A stretch of 64,000 nucleotides of DNA from Zavarzinia compransoris (GCF_003173055.1 NZ_QGLF01000005.1:434001-498000); one strand, 5' to 3'; counted from the first letter of the stretch, positions 47,860 through 56,505 are shown. The notes: generated from the sequence alone by a model not told the origin. Translations and numbers: made by a program.

Positions 47860-49152
47860 ATGGCCACCAATGCCGAGTTCACTGCCCGCCGCGAGGCCGC
47901 CACGCCGCGCGGGGTTTCCGTCGCCTATCCGGTCTATGCGGAAAAGGCCGAGAATGCCGAGCTTTGGGATGTCGAGGGCAAGCGCTACATCGATTTCGCC
48001 GGTGGCATCGCGGTGCTGAACGTCGGCCATCGCCACCCCAAGGTGATCGCGGCGGTGAAGGACCAGCTCGACAGGTTCACCCATACCTGTTTCCAGGTGG
48101 CGCCCTATGAGGGCTATGTCGAACTGGCGGAGCGCCTGAATGCGCTTGCCCCGTTCAAGGGCCCGGCCCGGACCGTGTTCTTCACCACGGGCGCCGAGGC
48201 GACCGAGAATGCGGTGAAGATTTCCCGCGCCCATACCGGCCGTTCGGCGGTCATCGCCTTCACCGGCGCCTTCCACGGCCGCACCATGATGACCATGGCC
48301 ATGACCGGCAAGACCCTGCCCTATAAGAAGAAATTCGGCCCGATGCCGAGCGAGGTCTATCACATTCCCTTCCCGGTCGAGGACCATGGCGTTTCGGTCG
48401 CGGATTCGCTGCGCGCCCTGGAATTCCTGTTCCGCGCCGATGTCGAGCCGAGCCGGGTCGCCTGCATCATCATCGAGCCGGTGCAGGGCGAGGGCGGCTT
48501 CTACCCGGCGCCCAAGGAACTCCTCGAGGCGCTGCGCAAGCTCTGCGACGACCACGGCATCGTGCTGGTCGCCGACGAGGTGCAGACCGGCTTCGCCCGC
48601 ACCGGCCGGATTTTCGGCATCGAGCATTCGGGCGTCGAGCCCGATCTCGTCACCGTCGCCAAGTCGCTGGGCGGCGGCTTCCCGATTTCGGGCGTGATCG
48701 GCAAGGCGGCGATCATGGATGCCGCCGATCCGGGCGGCATCGGCGGCACCTATGCCGGTTCGCCGGTCTCCTGCGCCGCGGCGCTCGCCGTCCTCGACGT
48801 GATCGCCGAGGAAAAGCTGCTCGACCGGGCCAATGCCATCGGCGAGCGGATCAAGGCCCGCGTCGCAAGGATCGGCACCCGCAACGATGTCGTGCCCGTC
48901 ACCGCCATCCGCGGCCCGGGCGCCATGATCGGCTTCGATATCGTGAAGAGCCGGGGCAGCTATGAGCCCGATGCCGATGCGACGAAGCGGGTTACGGCAG
49001 CGGCGATCGATGCCGGCCTCATTCTCCTGTCCTGCGGCGTCTACGGCAATGTCATCCGCGTCCTGGTGCCGCTGACGGTCTCCGACGCGGTGCTGGACGA
49101 GGGGCTGGACAAGCTCGAGGCGGCGCTCGCCGCGGCTTACCTGGGGGCGTGA
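47860..49152 (+). CDS. gabT: 4-aminobutyrate aminotransferase
   Basis: A PLP-dependent class III aminotransferase that moves the amino group of GABA to 2-oxoglutarate, giving succinate semialdehyde. It has 430 residues. Features are TTGAEATENAVKISRAHTGR (PLP phosphate binding), VLVADEVQTGFARTG with the catalytic Asp, and AKSLGGGFPISGVIGKAA with the PLP Lys near residue 268. gabD starts five bases after the stop, completing the GABA shunt. 5-aminovalerate is a possible second substrate. Confidence 0.93.
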   Translation: MATNAEFTARREAATPRGVSVAYPVYAEKAENAELWDVEGKRYIDFAGGIAVLNVGHRHPKVIAAVKDQLDRFTHTCFQVAPYEGYVELAERLNALAPFKGPARTVFFTTGAEATENAVKISRAHTGRSAVIAFTGAFHGRTMMTMAMTGKTLPYKKKFGPMPSEVYHIPFPVEDHGVSVADSLRALEFLFRADVEPSRVACIIIEPVQGEGGFYPAPKELLEALRKLCDDHGIVLVADEVQTGFARTGRIFGIEHSGVEPDLVTVAKSLGGGFPISGVIGKAAIMDAADPGGIGGTYAGSPVSCAAALAVLDVIAEEKLLDRANAIGERIKARVARIGTRNDVVPVTAIRGPGAMIGFDIVKSRGSYEPDADATKRVTAAAIDAGLILLSCGVYGNVIRVLVPLTVSDAVLDEGLDKLEAALAAAYLGA

Positions 49153-49156
49153 CGTC

Positions 49157-50611
49157 ATGACTCTCGTACTGAAGGACCCGGAACTCCTGGAGTTCCGGAG
49201 CCTGATCGACGGCGAATGGGTGGGGGCCGGCGTCGATGCCGTCCACAACCCGGCCACCGGCGCGTTGCTTGGCCACGTTGCCCATCTCGGTGCCGCGGAG
49301 GCGACACGGGCGGTCGAGGCCGCGGCCCGGGCCTTCAAGCCCTGGGCGAAGAAGCTCGCCAAGGAACGCGGCGCGATCCTGCGCCGCTGGTTCGACCTGA
49401 TCATCGCTAACCGCGAGGACCTTGCCCTGATCCTGACCTCGGAACAGGGCAAGCCCCTGGCCGAGGCGCGGGGCGAGATCGATTACGCCGCGTCCTATGT
49501 CGAATATTACGCGGAAGAGGCGAAGCGGATCTATGGCGAGACTGTGCCCTCGCACCGGCCGGATGCCCGCATCATCGTGGCGCGCCAGCCGGCCGGCGTG
49601 GTCGCCGCGATCACGCCGTGGAATTTCCCGGCCGGCATGATCACGAGGAAGATCGCGCCGGCGCTGGCCGCCGGCTGCACGGCGGTGGTGAAGCCGGCGC
49701 CGGAAACGCCGCTGACCGCGCTTGCGCTGGCGGTGCTGGCCCAGCGGGCGGGGATACCGGACGGTGTCTTCAACGTGCTGACCGGCGATGCCCCGGCGAT
49801 CGGCCAGGTCTTCACCGGCCATCCGGCAGTGCGCGTCGTCGGCTTCACCGGCTCGACCGAGGTCGGCAAGCTCCTGATGCGGCAGGCTGCGGGCGGCGTG
49901 AAGAAAGTGGCGCTGGAGCTTGGCGGCAATGCCCCCTTCATCGTCTTCGACGATGCGGATATCGATGCCGCGGTCGAGGGCGCCATGATCTCGAAGTTCC
50001 GCAACATGGGGCAGACCTGCGTCTGCGCCAACCGGATCTATGTCCAGGACGGGGTCTATGACGCTTTCGTCGCCCGGCTGGCGGAACGGGTGGCGGCGCT
50101 GGTCGTCGGCGAGGGCACGGCGCCGGGCGTGACCCAGGGCCCGCTGATCACCGCCGACGCCCTGGCCAAGGTCGAGCGCCTCGTCGCCGATGCGACGGCC
50201 AAGGGGGCGACGGCGGTCACCGGCGGCCGGCACCACGCCCTGGGCCGGACTTTCTACGAGCCGACCGTGCTGGCCGGGGTCACGGCGGCGATGACGGTGG
50301 CGCGGGAGGAAATCTTCGGCCCGGTCGCCCCGGTCTTCCGCTTCCATAGCGAGGACGAGGTGGTCGAGGCGGCCAACAATACGGAATACGGTCTGGCGGC
50401 CTATTTCTATGCCCGCGACATCGGCCGCATCTTCCGGGTGGCGGAAGCGCTCGAATACGGCATGGTCGGCATCAATTCCGGGCTGCTGTCGTCCGAACTG
50501 GCGCCCTTCGGCGGCGTGAAGGAAAGCGGCAACAGCCGGGAAGGCGGGCCGCACGGCATCGCCGAATTCGTCGAGACCAAATATATGCTGCTGGGCGGCC
50601 TGGACCGCTGA
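49157..50611 (+). CDS. gabD: NAD(P)-dependent succinate-semialdehyde dehydrogenase
   Basis: An aldehyde dehydrogenase that oxidises succinate semialdehyde to succinate. It has 484 residues. It shows ITPWNFPAGMITRKIAPAL (cofactor site) and VGFTGSTEVGKLLMRQAA. The catalytic Glu is in ALELGGNAPFIVFDDADID and the catalytic Cys near residue 288 in FRNMGQTCVCANRIYVQDG. It is paired with gabT. Glutarate-semialdehyde activity is also possible in this subfamily. A 34-bp palindrome follows the stop and may act as a processing or termination signal. Confidence 0.93.
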   Translation: MTLVLKDPELLEFRSLIDGEWVGAGVDAVHNPATGALLGHVAHLGAAEATRAVEAAARAFKPWAKKLAKERGAILRRWFDLIIANREDLALILTSEQGKPLAEARGEIDYAASYVEYYAEEAKRIYGETVPSHRPDARIIVARQPAGVVAAITPWNFPAGMITRKIAPALAAGCTAVVKPAPETPLTALALAVLAQRAGIPDGVFNVLTGDAPAIGQVFTGHPAVRVVGFTGSTEVGKLLMRQAAGGVKKVALELGGNAPFIVFDDADIDAAVEGAMISKFRNMGQTCVCANRIYVQDGVYDAFVARLAERVAALVVGEGTAPGVTQGPLITADALAKVERLVADATAKGATAVTGGRHHALGRTFYEPTVLAGVTAAMTVAREEIFGPVAPVFRFHSEDEVVEAANNTEYGLAAYFYARDIGRIFRVAEALEYGMVGINSGLLSSELAPFGGVKESGNSREGGPHGIAEFVETKYMLLGGLDR

Positions 50612-50637
50612 GACCCGCCGGCCCGACCGGCGCAGGC

Positions 50638-50671
50638 GCAGGAGCGGAATGAACGTTCATTCCGCTCCTGC
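50638..50671. repeat. perfect 34-bp palindrome, copy 1
   Basis: A perfect palindrome centred between 50654 and 50655. The central word is GGAATGAACGTTCATTCC. A second copy at 51620-51649 shares 30 bases. The two copies bracket the higBA module. Copy 1 is 26 bases after the gabD stop. Confidence 0.9.
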
Positions 50672-50737
50672 TGTCCTCCGGCGAGAGCGAGGGACAACGG
50701 CCTGGTGCCCGGTCAGGGGCGCCCTGGCCGTTGCGGC

Positions 50738-50780
50738 AGTTCCATGATCTGGAACTTTCGCTTGTTCCATAGTATGGAAC
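50738..50780. promoter_or_regulatory. paired HigA operator sites
   Basis: GTTCCA-TGATC-TGGAAC (50739-50755) and GTTCCA-TAGTA-TGGAAC (50764-50780) have the same 6-5-6 layout with centres 25 bases apart. The second lies within the -35/-10 spacer of the higB promoter. This fits autorepression by the antitoxin. Confidence 0.75.
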
Positions 50781-50790
50781 TTGCTATAGA
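50762..50790 (+). promoter_or_regulatory. higB promoter
   Basis: TTGTTC (50762-50767) and TATAGA (50785-50790) are separated by 17 bases. The expected start of transcription falls on the A of the higB ATG at 50797, so the mRNA may be leaderless; no ribosome-binding site is present. Confidence 0.65.
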
Positions 50791-50796
50791 AGCCCC

Positions 50797-51099
50797 ATGA
50801 GGATCATCGCCGTCAGCACGTTGGCCAAGTTTGCCGCTGCCCACCCGGAGACTGCCCCATCAATCGTTCACTGGCTGGAGGTGGCCAGGATCGCCCCGTG
50901 GAAAGCGACGCAGGATGTGCTGTCGTCCTTCACCAAGGCCAAGGTCCTGAATGCCGAGCGTGTCCGCTTCGAAATTGCCGGGGGCAGCTATCGCCTGATC
51001 GTCGCCTTCAATTTCACTGCCGGCATTGCCTTCGTGAAATTCATCGGCACCCACGCGGACTATGACCGCGTCGATGCCCTGACTGTTTCCCAGTTCTAG
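50797..51099 (+). CDS. higB: type II toxin HigB
   Basis: A 100-residue toxin of the HigB family, which cuts mRNA on the ribosome. Features are the conserved N-terminal region (HPETAPSIVHWLEVARIAPW), the core RVRFEIAGGSYRLIVAFNF and FVKFIGTHADYDRVDALTV at the C-terminus. That GTHADYD block is the family signature. The gene probably gives a leaderless mRNA. The antitoxin gene follows after 112 bases, an unusually large gap, caused by an inserted repeat element. Confidence 0.88.
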   Translation: MRIIAVSTLAKFAAAHPETAPSIVHWLEVARIAPWKATQDVLSSFTKAKVLNAERVRFEIAGGSYRLIVAFNFTAGIAFVKFIGTHADYDRVDALTVSQF

Positions 51100-51201
51100 A
51101 GCATGTTCGCAATGACCGTCATTCCGAACATGCTCCAGTTCATTGATTTTACGCATCGTCAGACGGCGAACCGGTTTCAACTTCGCCTGACGATGCTCTA
51201 G
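51096..51201. repeat. RIME-like two-hairpin element between higB and higA
   Basis: A 106-bp element with terminal inverted repeats CTAGAGCAT (51096-51104) and ATGCTCTAG (51193-51201). The left hairpin (51099-51135) is almost perfect. The right hairpin pairs GCATCGTCAG (51153-51162) with CTGACGATGC (51187-51196) and GCGAA with TTCGC inside. AGAGCAT-bounded palindromic elements of this type are known from alphaproteobacteria. The left end contains the higB stop codon and the right end runs into the higA ribosome-binding site. Confidence 0.75.
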
Positions 51202-51211
51202 GAGGTTGAAC

Positions 51212-51586
51212 ATGGATATTCGCCCCATCCGCTCCGATGCCGACCATGCTGCCGCCCTTCAGGAAGTCGAGCGGCTTTGGAATGCGGCCCCAGGTACCCC
51301 CGAGGCCGATAAGCTCGACGTGCTCGCAACCCTGATCGAGGCCTATGAAGCGCGGCGATTTCCTCTGCCGCCGATCGATCCCATCGACTTCCTGAAAGCG
51401 CATATGGAGGCGACCGGCCGAACGCAGTCCGATCTGGCCGCCCTTCTGGGGTCCAAGTCCAGAGCATCTGAAATCATGAACCGTCGTCGCGGTTTCACCA
51501 TCCAGATGATCCGCCTGCTGCATGCCGAGTGGCGGCTGCCGGCTGAGGCGCTGATCGCCTCACCGCACCTCGTGGCGGCGGCGTGA
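51212..51586 (+). CDS. higA: HigA-type antitoxin, helix-turn-helix
   Basis: A 124-residue antitoxin. The N-terminal half (RSDADHAAALQEVERLWNAA to about residue 60) is the toxin-facing part. An XRE-type HTH lies at about 62-105 (FLKAHMEATGRTQSDLAALL, then SKSRASEIMNRRRGFTIQMI). ATG at 51212 has GGAGG at 51201-51205. It should neutralise HigB and bind the paired operators before higB. A TTG two codons earlier is not needed. Confidence 0.88.
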   Translation: MDIRPIRSDADHAAALQEVERLWNAAPGTPEADKLDVLATLIEAYEARRFPLPPIDPIDFLKAHMEATGRTQSDLAALLGSKSRASEIMNRRRGFTIQMIRLLHAEWRLPAEALIASPHLVAAA

Positions 51587-51619
51587 AAAGTCGCAGCCGA
51601 AGCAGAATTCGGATCATCC

Positions 51620-51649
51620 GAGCGGAATGAACGTTCATTCCGCTCCTGC
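51620..51649. repeat. palindrome copy 2
   Basis: Thirty bases identical to copy 1 at 50642-50671, including the whole GGAATGAACGTTCATTCC core. It lies 33 bases after higA and before the end of kpsC, which is on the other strand. Confidence 0.9.
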
Positions 51650-51666
51650 GCCGTGCGGGGCGGGGG

Positions 51667-53703
51667 TCAGCGGCCGAGCAGGGAGCGGGCCAGGGCGCCG
51701 ATCAGGTGCAGCCCCCGCGCGGCCTGGCCGCCGCCGAGCTTCGCGGCGGCGGTCCCGGCGCCGGACAGGCGCTCGACCACGGTCCAGACGTCGCAGGGCA
51801 GGCTGCTGACCGGATCGACATAACGGGGATAGAGCAAGAGGCTGCCCGCCACCAGTGCCGGCAGGCTGAGGCGGCGGTGGCGGCGGGGGCAGGACCGGCG
51901 GTCTTCGGTCAGGCCCCAGCCGGCATAGAAGGGCAGGCCATAGGTGGTGACGGCAAGGCCGCGCAGCAGCCCCTCGAAGCCGACCAGGGAGGTCATGGTG
52001 TGGATGGCGTCGACCTCGGGGAAGAGGGCGGCGACCGAGGCATCGTCGATCACCTGATCGGCAAGGCGGCGTGCCGTATCGCGCGGGATCAGGCCCTTGC
52101 GGTTGCCCGCCTCGACATCCGGGTGCGGCTTGTAGACGATCCAGGCTTCGGGACAGGCGGCGCGGGCTGCTTGCAGCAGGCCCAGATTGCCGCCCATGTC
52201 CGGGGCGCCGCGGCGGATCGAGGCGTCGTCCTCCACCTGGCCCGGCACGAGAAGCCGCAGGCGCCCGGCCGGGGCCCGCACGATGCCGCTTCCCCCCTGG
52301 CCGACATTGTATTTGGTCAGGCCGCGCGCGACGAGCACGCGGATCAGGCGCTCGGCCTCGGCGAGGGTGTCCGGGTCGAAATCGTGGGTTTCCAGCAGGT
52401 GTTCGAGGTCGCTCGGTCTTTCCGGATCATAGTAGATGCCGCGGCGATCGAGGACGAGGGAGGCAGCGGTGACGTGATTGGAGCCGAGCCCGGCCGAACG
52501 CAGGAAGCCGTCCTCGACCCGCAGCAGGGGAATGCCCGCGGCCGCCGCCAGGGCCGCCGTCCCCGGCTCCTCCCGCGCGGCCCAGACCGCGAGCCGGCCG
52601 CCGCCCCGCCGCCGCAGCAGGCGGAGCCCGGCTTCGGGCGTCGCGGCGAAGCCCAGGCGCCCGGCGCGGCTGTCCAGGAAGGGGCGGAGATTGGCGCGCT
52701 TCCACAATTTCAGCCCGGTCATCACGGTTTCGCCCGCCGTTTCCCGGTCGCGGGCAAGCACGGCGATGCCGTGGCGGGCGAGCAGATCGAGGTCGGCCGG
52801 GGCCCCGTCATAGGGGGAGGCGCAGCGGCAGAAGGCGGCAAGCGCAGCGACCAGGGCGGGCAGATCCGCCGGGGGTGGCGCTCCCGCAGGCAGGGCGTCG
52901 CGGTCGTCGGTCAGGCCCCAGCCGGCATAGGGTGGAAAGCCGAAACAGGTGACGGGCACGCCCTGGATCAGGGCTTCCAGCCCCAGCATATGGGCATGGA
53001 CGAAGACCCGGCGGGCCCCGGCCAGGATCCAGGCCGAGGGGCGGTCCAGCCGCTCGACCCGCAGGCCTTCGGCCGCGGCGAGGCGGGACAGCGGGCCCGG
53101 CCGGGGCTGGCCGTCGAGGCCGGGCAGGGGCAGGATGCGGATCTCCGCGTCCGGGTGTTCGGCCCGGGCGGTGGCCAGCATGGCCGCCATCGCCGCCGCC
53201 GGCGCGGGCTCGTCGACCACGAGGACGACGGGACGGGCGGGGGCCGTCTCGGCTGGCGGCGGCGGCACATGGTTGGCAAGGCCGAGCCGATGCCGGCGCA
53301 GGCGGGCGATCAGTGTCTCGGCCGCCGCCCGCCGGGCCGGGTCGGCGCTGGCGGCCGCCATGGCGGCGCAAAGGTCGGCCGGCTGCCGCGGCCCGACGAA
53401 GAGGGAGAGCAGCGGCAACCCGGTTTCCCCGGGACGGGTGACCAGGGCGCCCAGCGGGCCGCAGCGGAGCGGCAGCAGGGGAAGGTTCCAGCGCCGGGCA
53501 TAGGCTTCGACCAGGGCGCGCCGGTCCTCGTCGTCGTCGAGATACTGCGCGACGAAGCGCAGGCCCGCGGGCGGGCGCCGGCGCAGGGCAAGTCGCCGGG
53601 CGCCCCCTTCCGCCGCGAGAAGACGGTCGACATCGGCGATCCGGTCGCCGAGGGCCGGGGACGCGATCCCTACCGCGCCCCCCACCGTGCGGCCCCCTAT
53701 CAT
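51667..53703 (-). CDS. kpsC: capsular polysaccharide biosynthesis protein, KpsC-like beta-Kdo transferase
   Basis: KpsC builds the Kdo linker on the phospholipid that anchors group 2-type capsules. The protein has 678 residues with two glycosyltransferase halves; the duplicated block appears as PYAGWGLTDDRD in the first half and PFYAGWGLTEDRR in the second. Other family parts are VLVVDEPAPAAAM, the central LRVEDGFLRSAGLGSNHVTA and YYDPERPSDLEHLLETHDFD. I chose ATG at 53701-53703, which has AGGGGG upstream. It lies downstream of the export lipoprotein and the broken kpsS on the same strand. Confidence 0.9.
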   Translation of the reverse strand: MIGGRTVGGAVGIASPALGDRIADVDRLLAAEGGARRLALRRRPPAGLRFVAQYLDDDEDRRALVEAYARRWNLPLLPLRCGPLGALVTRPGETGLPLLSLFVGPRQPADLCAAMAAASADPARRAAAETLIARLRRHRLGLANHVPPPPAETAPARPVVLVVDEPAPAAAMAAMLATARAEHPDAEIRILPLPGLDGQPRPGPLSRLAAAEGLRVERLDRPSAWILAGARRVFVHAHMLGLEALIQGVPVTCFGFPPYAGWGLTDDRDALPAGAPPPADLPALVAALAAFCRCASPYDGAPADLDLLARHGIAVLARDRETAGETVMTGLKLWKRANLRPFLDSRAGRLGFAATPEAGLRLLRRRGGGRLAVWAAREEPGTAALAAAAGIPLLRVEDGFLRSAGLGSNHVTAASLVLDRRGIYYDPERPSDLEHLLETHDFDPDTLAEAERLIRVLVARGLTKYNVGQGGSGIVRAPAGRLRLLVPGQVEDDASIRRGAPDMGGNLGLLQAARAACPEAWIVYKPHPDVEAGNRKGLIPRDTARRLADQVIDDASVAALFPEVDAIHTMTSLVGFEGLLRGLAVTTYGLPFYAGWGLTEDRRSCPRRHRRLSLPALVAGSLLLYPRYVDPVSSLPCDVWTVVERLSGAGTAAAKLGGGQAARGLHLIGALARSLLGR

Positions 53704-53779
53704 GCGGCCCCCTGTCGTGTGGCCTGGGGGCCGCCGGCGGGGATCGTCGCCTGTCGCCACGGTCACGCCGGGACGGCGG

Positions 53780-55012
53780 TCAGTTCCCGCCGAAGGCGTT
53801 GGAGATGCCGGCACCGGTCGCCACGGGCTGGGCGGCACCCTGGATCAGCTGGATCAGCTTCTGCATCTCGGTGAGCGGGGCATTGGAGACGAAGAGGACA
53901 TCCTTGTCCCGCATCTCGAAATTCTGCGCCAGGAACATGCCGGCGACCGAGCGCATGTTGACGGCATAGACCGTGGGCACCGGTTCGTCGCCGGTGGCGA
54001 TCTTGGTGTCCGGCTTGAACGCCCTGACCAGGTCGGCGCGCTCGTAGCGGAGCAGGAAGACCCCTTCCGGATCGGCGCGGAAATCCTGCAGGCCGCCGGC
54101 CTTGGTGATCGCTTCCGAGAGGGACAGGGTATCGCCCCCGAAGACGATGTTGTAATTGGCCCCGGTCGCCCCCAGCGCCGAATAGGCCTTGGGGCGGCGG
54201 ACGACGGTGACGATGTCCCCGCCCCGCATGAAGATGTTTTCCCGCGAGTCGGCGAGGATGCGGGCGAGGGGCACTTCGACCGTGGTCGTGTCGCGGGTCA
54301 GGATCACCGATGCTTCATTGACCGGGACCGAGACGCCGCCGACCTTGGCCAGGACGTCGAGCAGGCGGTCGCCCTGAACCGACAGCGGCACCCGGTCGCC
54401 GGCCTTCACTTCGCCGACCACACTGACCGCATTGGAGCCGCTGCGCGTGATGGCGACGATCACCTGGGGATCGGCGGTCCGGGTCTGCAGGGCGGCGATG
54501 ATGGCTTCCTGGACCTGGACGGGCGTGCGGCCGACCACCGGGATGCGGCTGGGGGTGAAGGGAACGGTGATCCTGCCGTCGCGCGGCACGATCTGTTCCG
54601 GGATCTGGCCCTGGGTCGAGGTATTCGGCTCCACGCCCGCGAGGTCGGCGCCCACCAGGCCGCGGGCGGACGAAGCGCCCCCGAAGAGGTTGGAGCCGGC
54701 TTCCCAGATCACGATGGAAACGGCGTCGCCGACACCGATCCGGGCATCGGGGGACGGCCGGTAGTCGCCGAATTTGCTTTGCAGCGTGTCGGCGGGCTGG
54801 CTTTGCAGGACCTGGACGACCCGCTGGCTGAGGTCGACGAGTTCGAAGGACAGGGCCGGCATCGTGGACGTCAGGCCGTCCGCCGAATCCTGAACGTCGT
54901 CATATTCATCGAGGATATTGGAGACCGAAGGGCCCGAGGTGGGGAGGGCGCTGCAGGCCCCGACGATAAGCGACAGGGACAATAGCCCAAGCCTGCACCA
55001 ATATGCCTTCAT
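53780..55012 (-). CDS. polysaccharide export outer-membrane lipoprotein (Wza/KpsD/BexD type)
   Basis: An OPX-family lipoprotein that forms the outer-membrane exit channel for capsule. It has 410 residues. The lipobox is LIVGAC near residue 20. The export domain follows (about 90-190: YRPSPDARIGVGDAVSIVIW, then GRITVPFTPSRIPVVGRTP), then SLBB-type repeats (VSVVGEVKAGDRVPLSVQGD; IVFGGDTLSLSEAITKAGGL). It lies between kpsC and kpsS, which supports a role in ABC-transporter-type capsule export. The inner-membrane transporter genes are not in the window. Confidence 0.9.
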   Translation of the reverse strand: MKAYWCRLGLLSLSLIVGACSALPTSGPSVSNILDEYDDVQDSADGLTSTMPALSFELVDLSQRVVQVLQSQPADTLQSKFGDYRPSPDARIGVGDAVSIVIWEAGSNLFGGASSARGLVGADLAGVEPNTSTQGQIPEQIVPRDGRITVPFTPSRIPVVGRTPVQVQEAIIAALQTRTADPQVIVAITRSGSNAVSVVGEVKAGDRVPLSVQGDRLLDVLAKVGGVSVPVNEASVILTRDTTTVEVPLARILADSRENIFMRGGDIVTVVRRPKAYSALGATGANYNIVFGGDTLSLSEAITKAGGLQDFRADPEGVFLLRYERADLVRAFKPDTKIATGDEPVPTVYAVNMRSVAGMFLAQNFEMRDKDVLFVSNAPLTEMQKLIQLIQGAAQPVATGAGISNAFGGN

Positions 55013-55046
55013 TCACAAATTCCTGTAAATGTCCGCCCCATTTCTA

Positions 55047-56364
55047 TCACGGGGCCGGCTTAGGGCCAACCGGGTTCGCGGCGGGCAGCGGCGGCCAGTC
55101 GCGAACCGGGCCGGCGGTGCCTTCCAGGATCGGCAGGCTGCCGTCGATGACCATCTGGATGCCCCGGTCGGAATAGAAGCTGCCGTTCACCTGGGAGCGG
55201 CGGGAGATCATGTTGCGCCAGCCGTGGTAGAGCCGGCTGTCCACCGGCTCGGGCGCGGTCCAGAAACTGTCCAGGCCGCCCTGGTGGCACAGGCCGGGGA
55301 GGTCGAAAAGGGCATGGCCCAGGGCGATCAGGGGGATGGACCGGTGCAGCGCCGAAATGCCGGCGGTCGAATTCACCGTGACGGCGCCGCGGCAGCCCTC
55401 CAGCAGGCCGATCAGATTGCCGCCGTCGATAAAGCGGACCCGGCCGGCGATGCCGAAGCGCTGCCCCAGGGCCGCAAGATCGCCCTCATGGTCGTCGCGG
55501 CCGTTGTCGAGCGGATGCGCCTTCACCACCAGCAGGGAGTCCGGCGGGGCATGGGCCGCGAAGGATTGGCAGACCCGCTCCAGATAGGCCTGCATGTTGG
55601 CGAAGGGGGAATGGAAGACGATCTGCTTGTCGACATTGAGTTGGAGCAGGACGAGGAAATAGGGCTTCCGCTCGCTGTAGAGCGCCGCCTCGCGCGCGGC
55701 CGCCTCGGCCTGGCGGAGGTTGCGGCCGCCGAGCCGGCGCAGCCACAGGCCGGCCTCGCGCAGGGGGCCGTCGGGGCGGTGGTGCTCGTAGTTCCGGAAC
55801 AGGAAGCCGAGCAGGAACATCGCGAAATAACTGAACATCGCCCGGATCCCCATGCGCACGGTCGAGGCGCCGACGGCAACGCCGTAGCGGGGCATGGCGG
55901 CTTCCGGCAGGGGCAGGATCGCCTCGGCGCGGCGGGGCATGGGCGAGCGGGCATTGACGCCGGAGTCTTCCAGCGTCACCCAGTCGGGCCGGATGTAGCC
56001 CTCCTCGTAGACATGGACGCGGATTTCCGGGCGCCAGGCGCGCAGCGCCTCGACGGCGGCGATATGGAGCGGGCGGCAATCGCCGATCAGGACGATATCG
56101 GTGACGTCCTGCCGGCGTGCGAGCGCGAGGACGAAATCCGGCCAGGCGGCGACGGTGCCGCGATAGCAGCGGGCGCCGCCGAACGGCCAGTCGTAGCAGT
56201 CGCCGCCGTTGAAATTGACCTTGGTGACCCCGGTGCCCGCGCCGGCGCAGGCTGCGCCCCAGGCGGCGGAAGAAGGGGCCGAGCGGTCCTTGGAGGAAGA
56301 GGTAGTTGCGCGGGGTCTCGGGGCGGGGCCAGTCCGGCCGGGGCGGAATGTGCTGAGGATTCAT
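55047..56364 (-). pseudogene. kpsS: capsular polysaccharide export protein KpsS, frameshifted
   Basis: KpsS starts the Kdo linker made by KpsC. The start is at 56364 (MNPQHIPPRPDWPRPETPRN, then YLFLQGPLGPFFRRLGRSLR). After about 44 codons the frame changes: the expected continuation VTKVNFNGGDCYDWPFGG and then VYEEGYIRPDWVTLEDSGVN lies in another frame, which is open to 55047. The shift coincides with a run of four C on the plus strand (56228-56231); removing one base would restore a single frame of about 438 codons. Either a true inactivating or phase-variable mutation or a sequencing error. The C-terminal part alone (from the GTG at 55979) lacks the first third. Confidence 0.85.
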
Positions 56365-56505
56365 GCGATCCTGCTCGATACGGCGCCCGGATCGACGCAA
56401 GGCGTAAGACAAAATCGCCTTGCGATGGCATCGAGCAAGGGGGGCCTGTATGTCAGGTGCAAGATGAACTCCGCCGCCGCCGATTCACCGCTCGGAAGCG
56501 AGCGA

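Noticed and set aside
51627-51809. A 60-codon plus-strand frame after higA
   Set aside because: Arg/Gly/Ala-rich reading opposite the end of kpsC, with no support.
55486-56412. A 308-codon minus-strand frame starting in kpsS
   Set aside because: Only its first part (from 56364) is real kpsS. After the homopolymer at 56228-56231 it is an off-frame Arg-rich reading of kpsS sequence.
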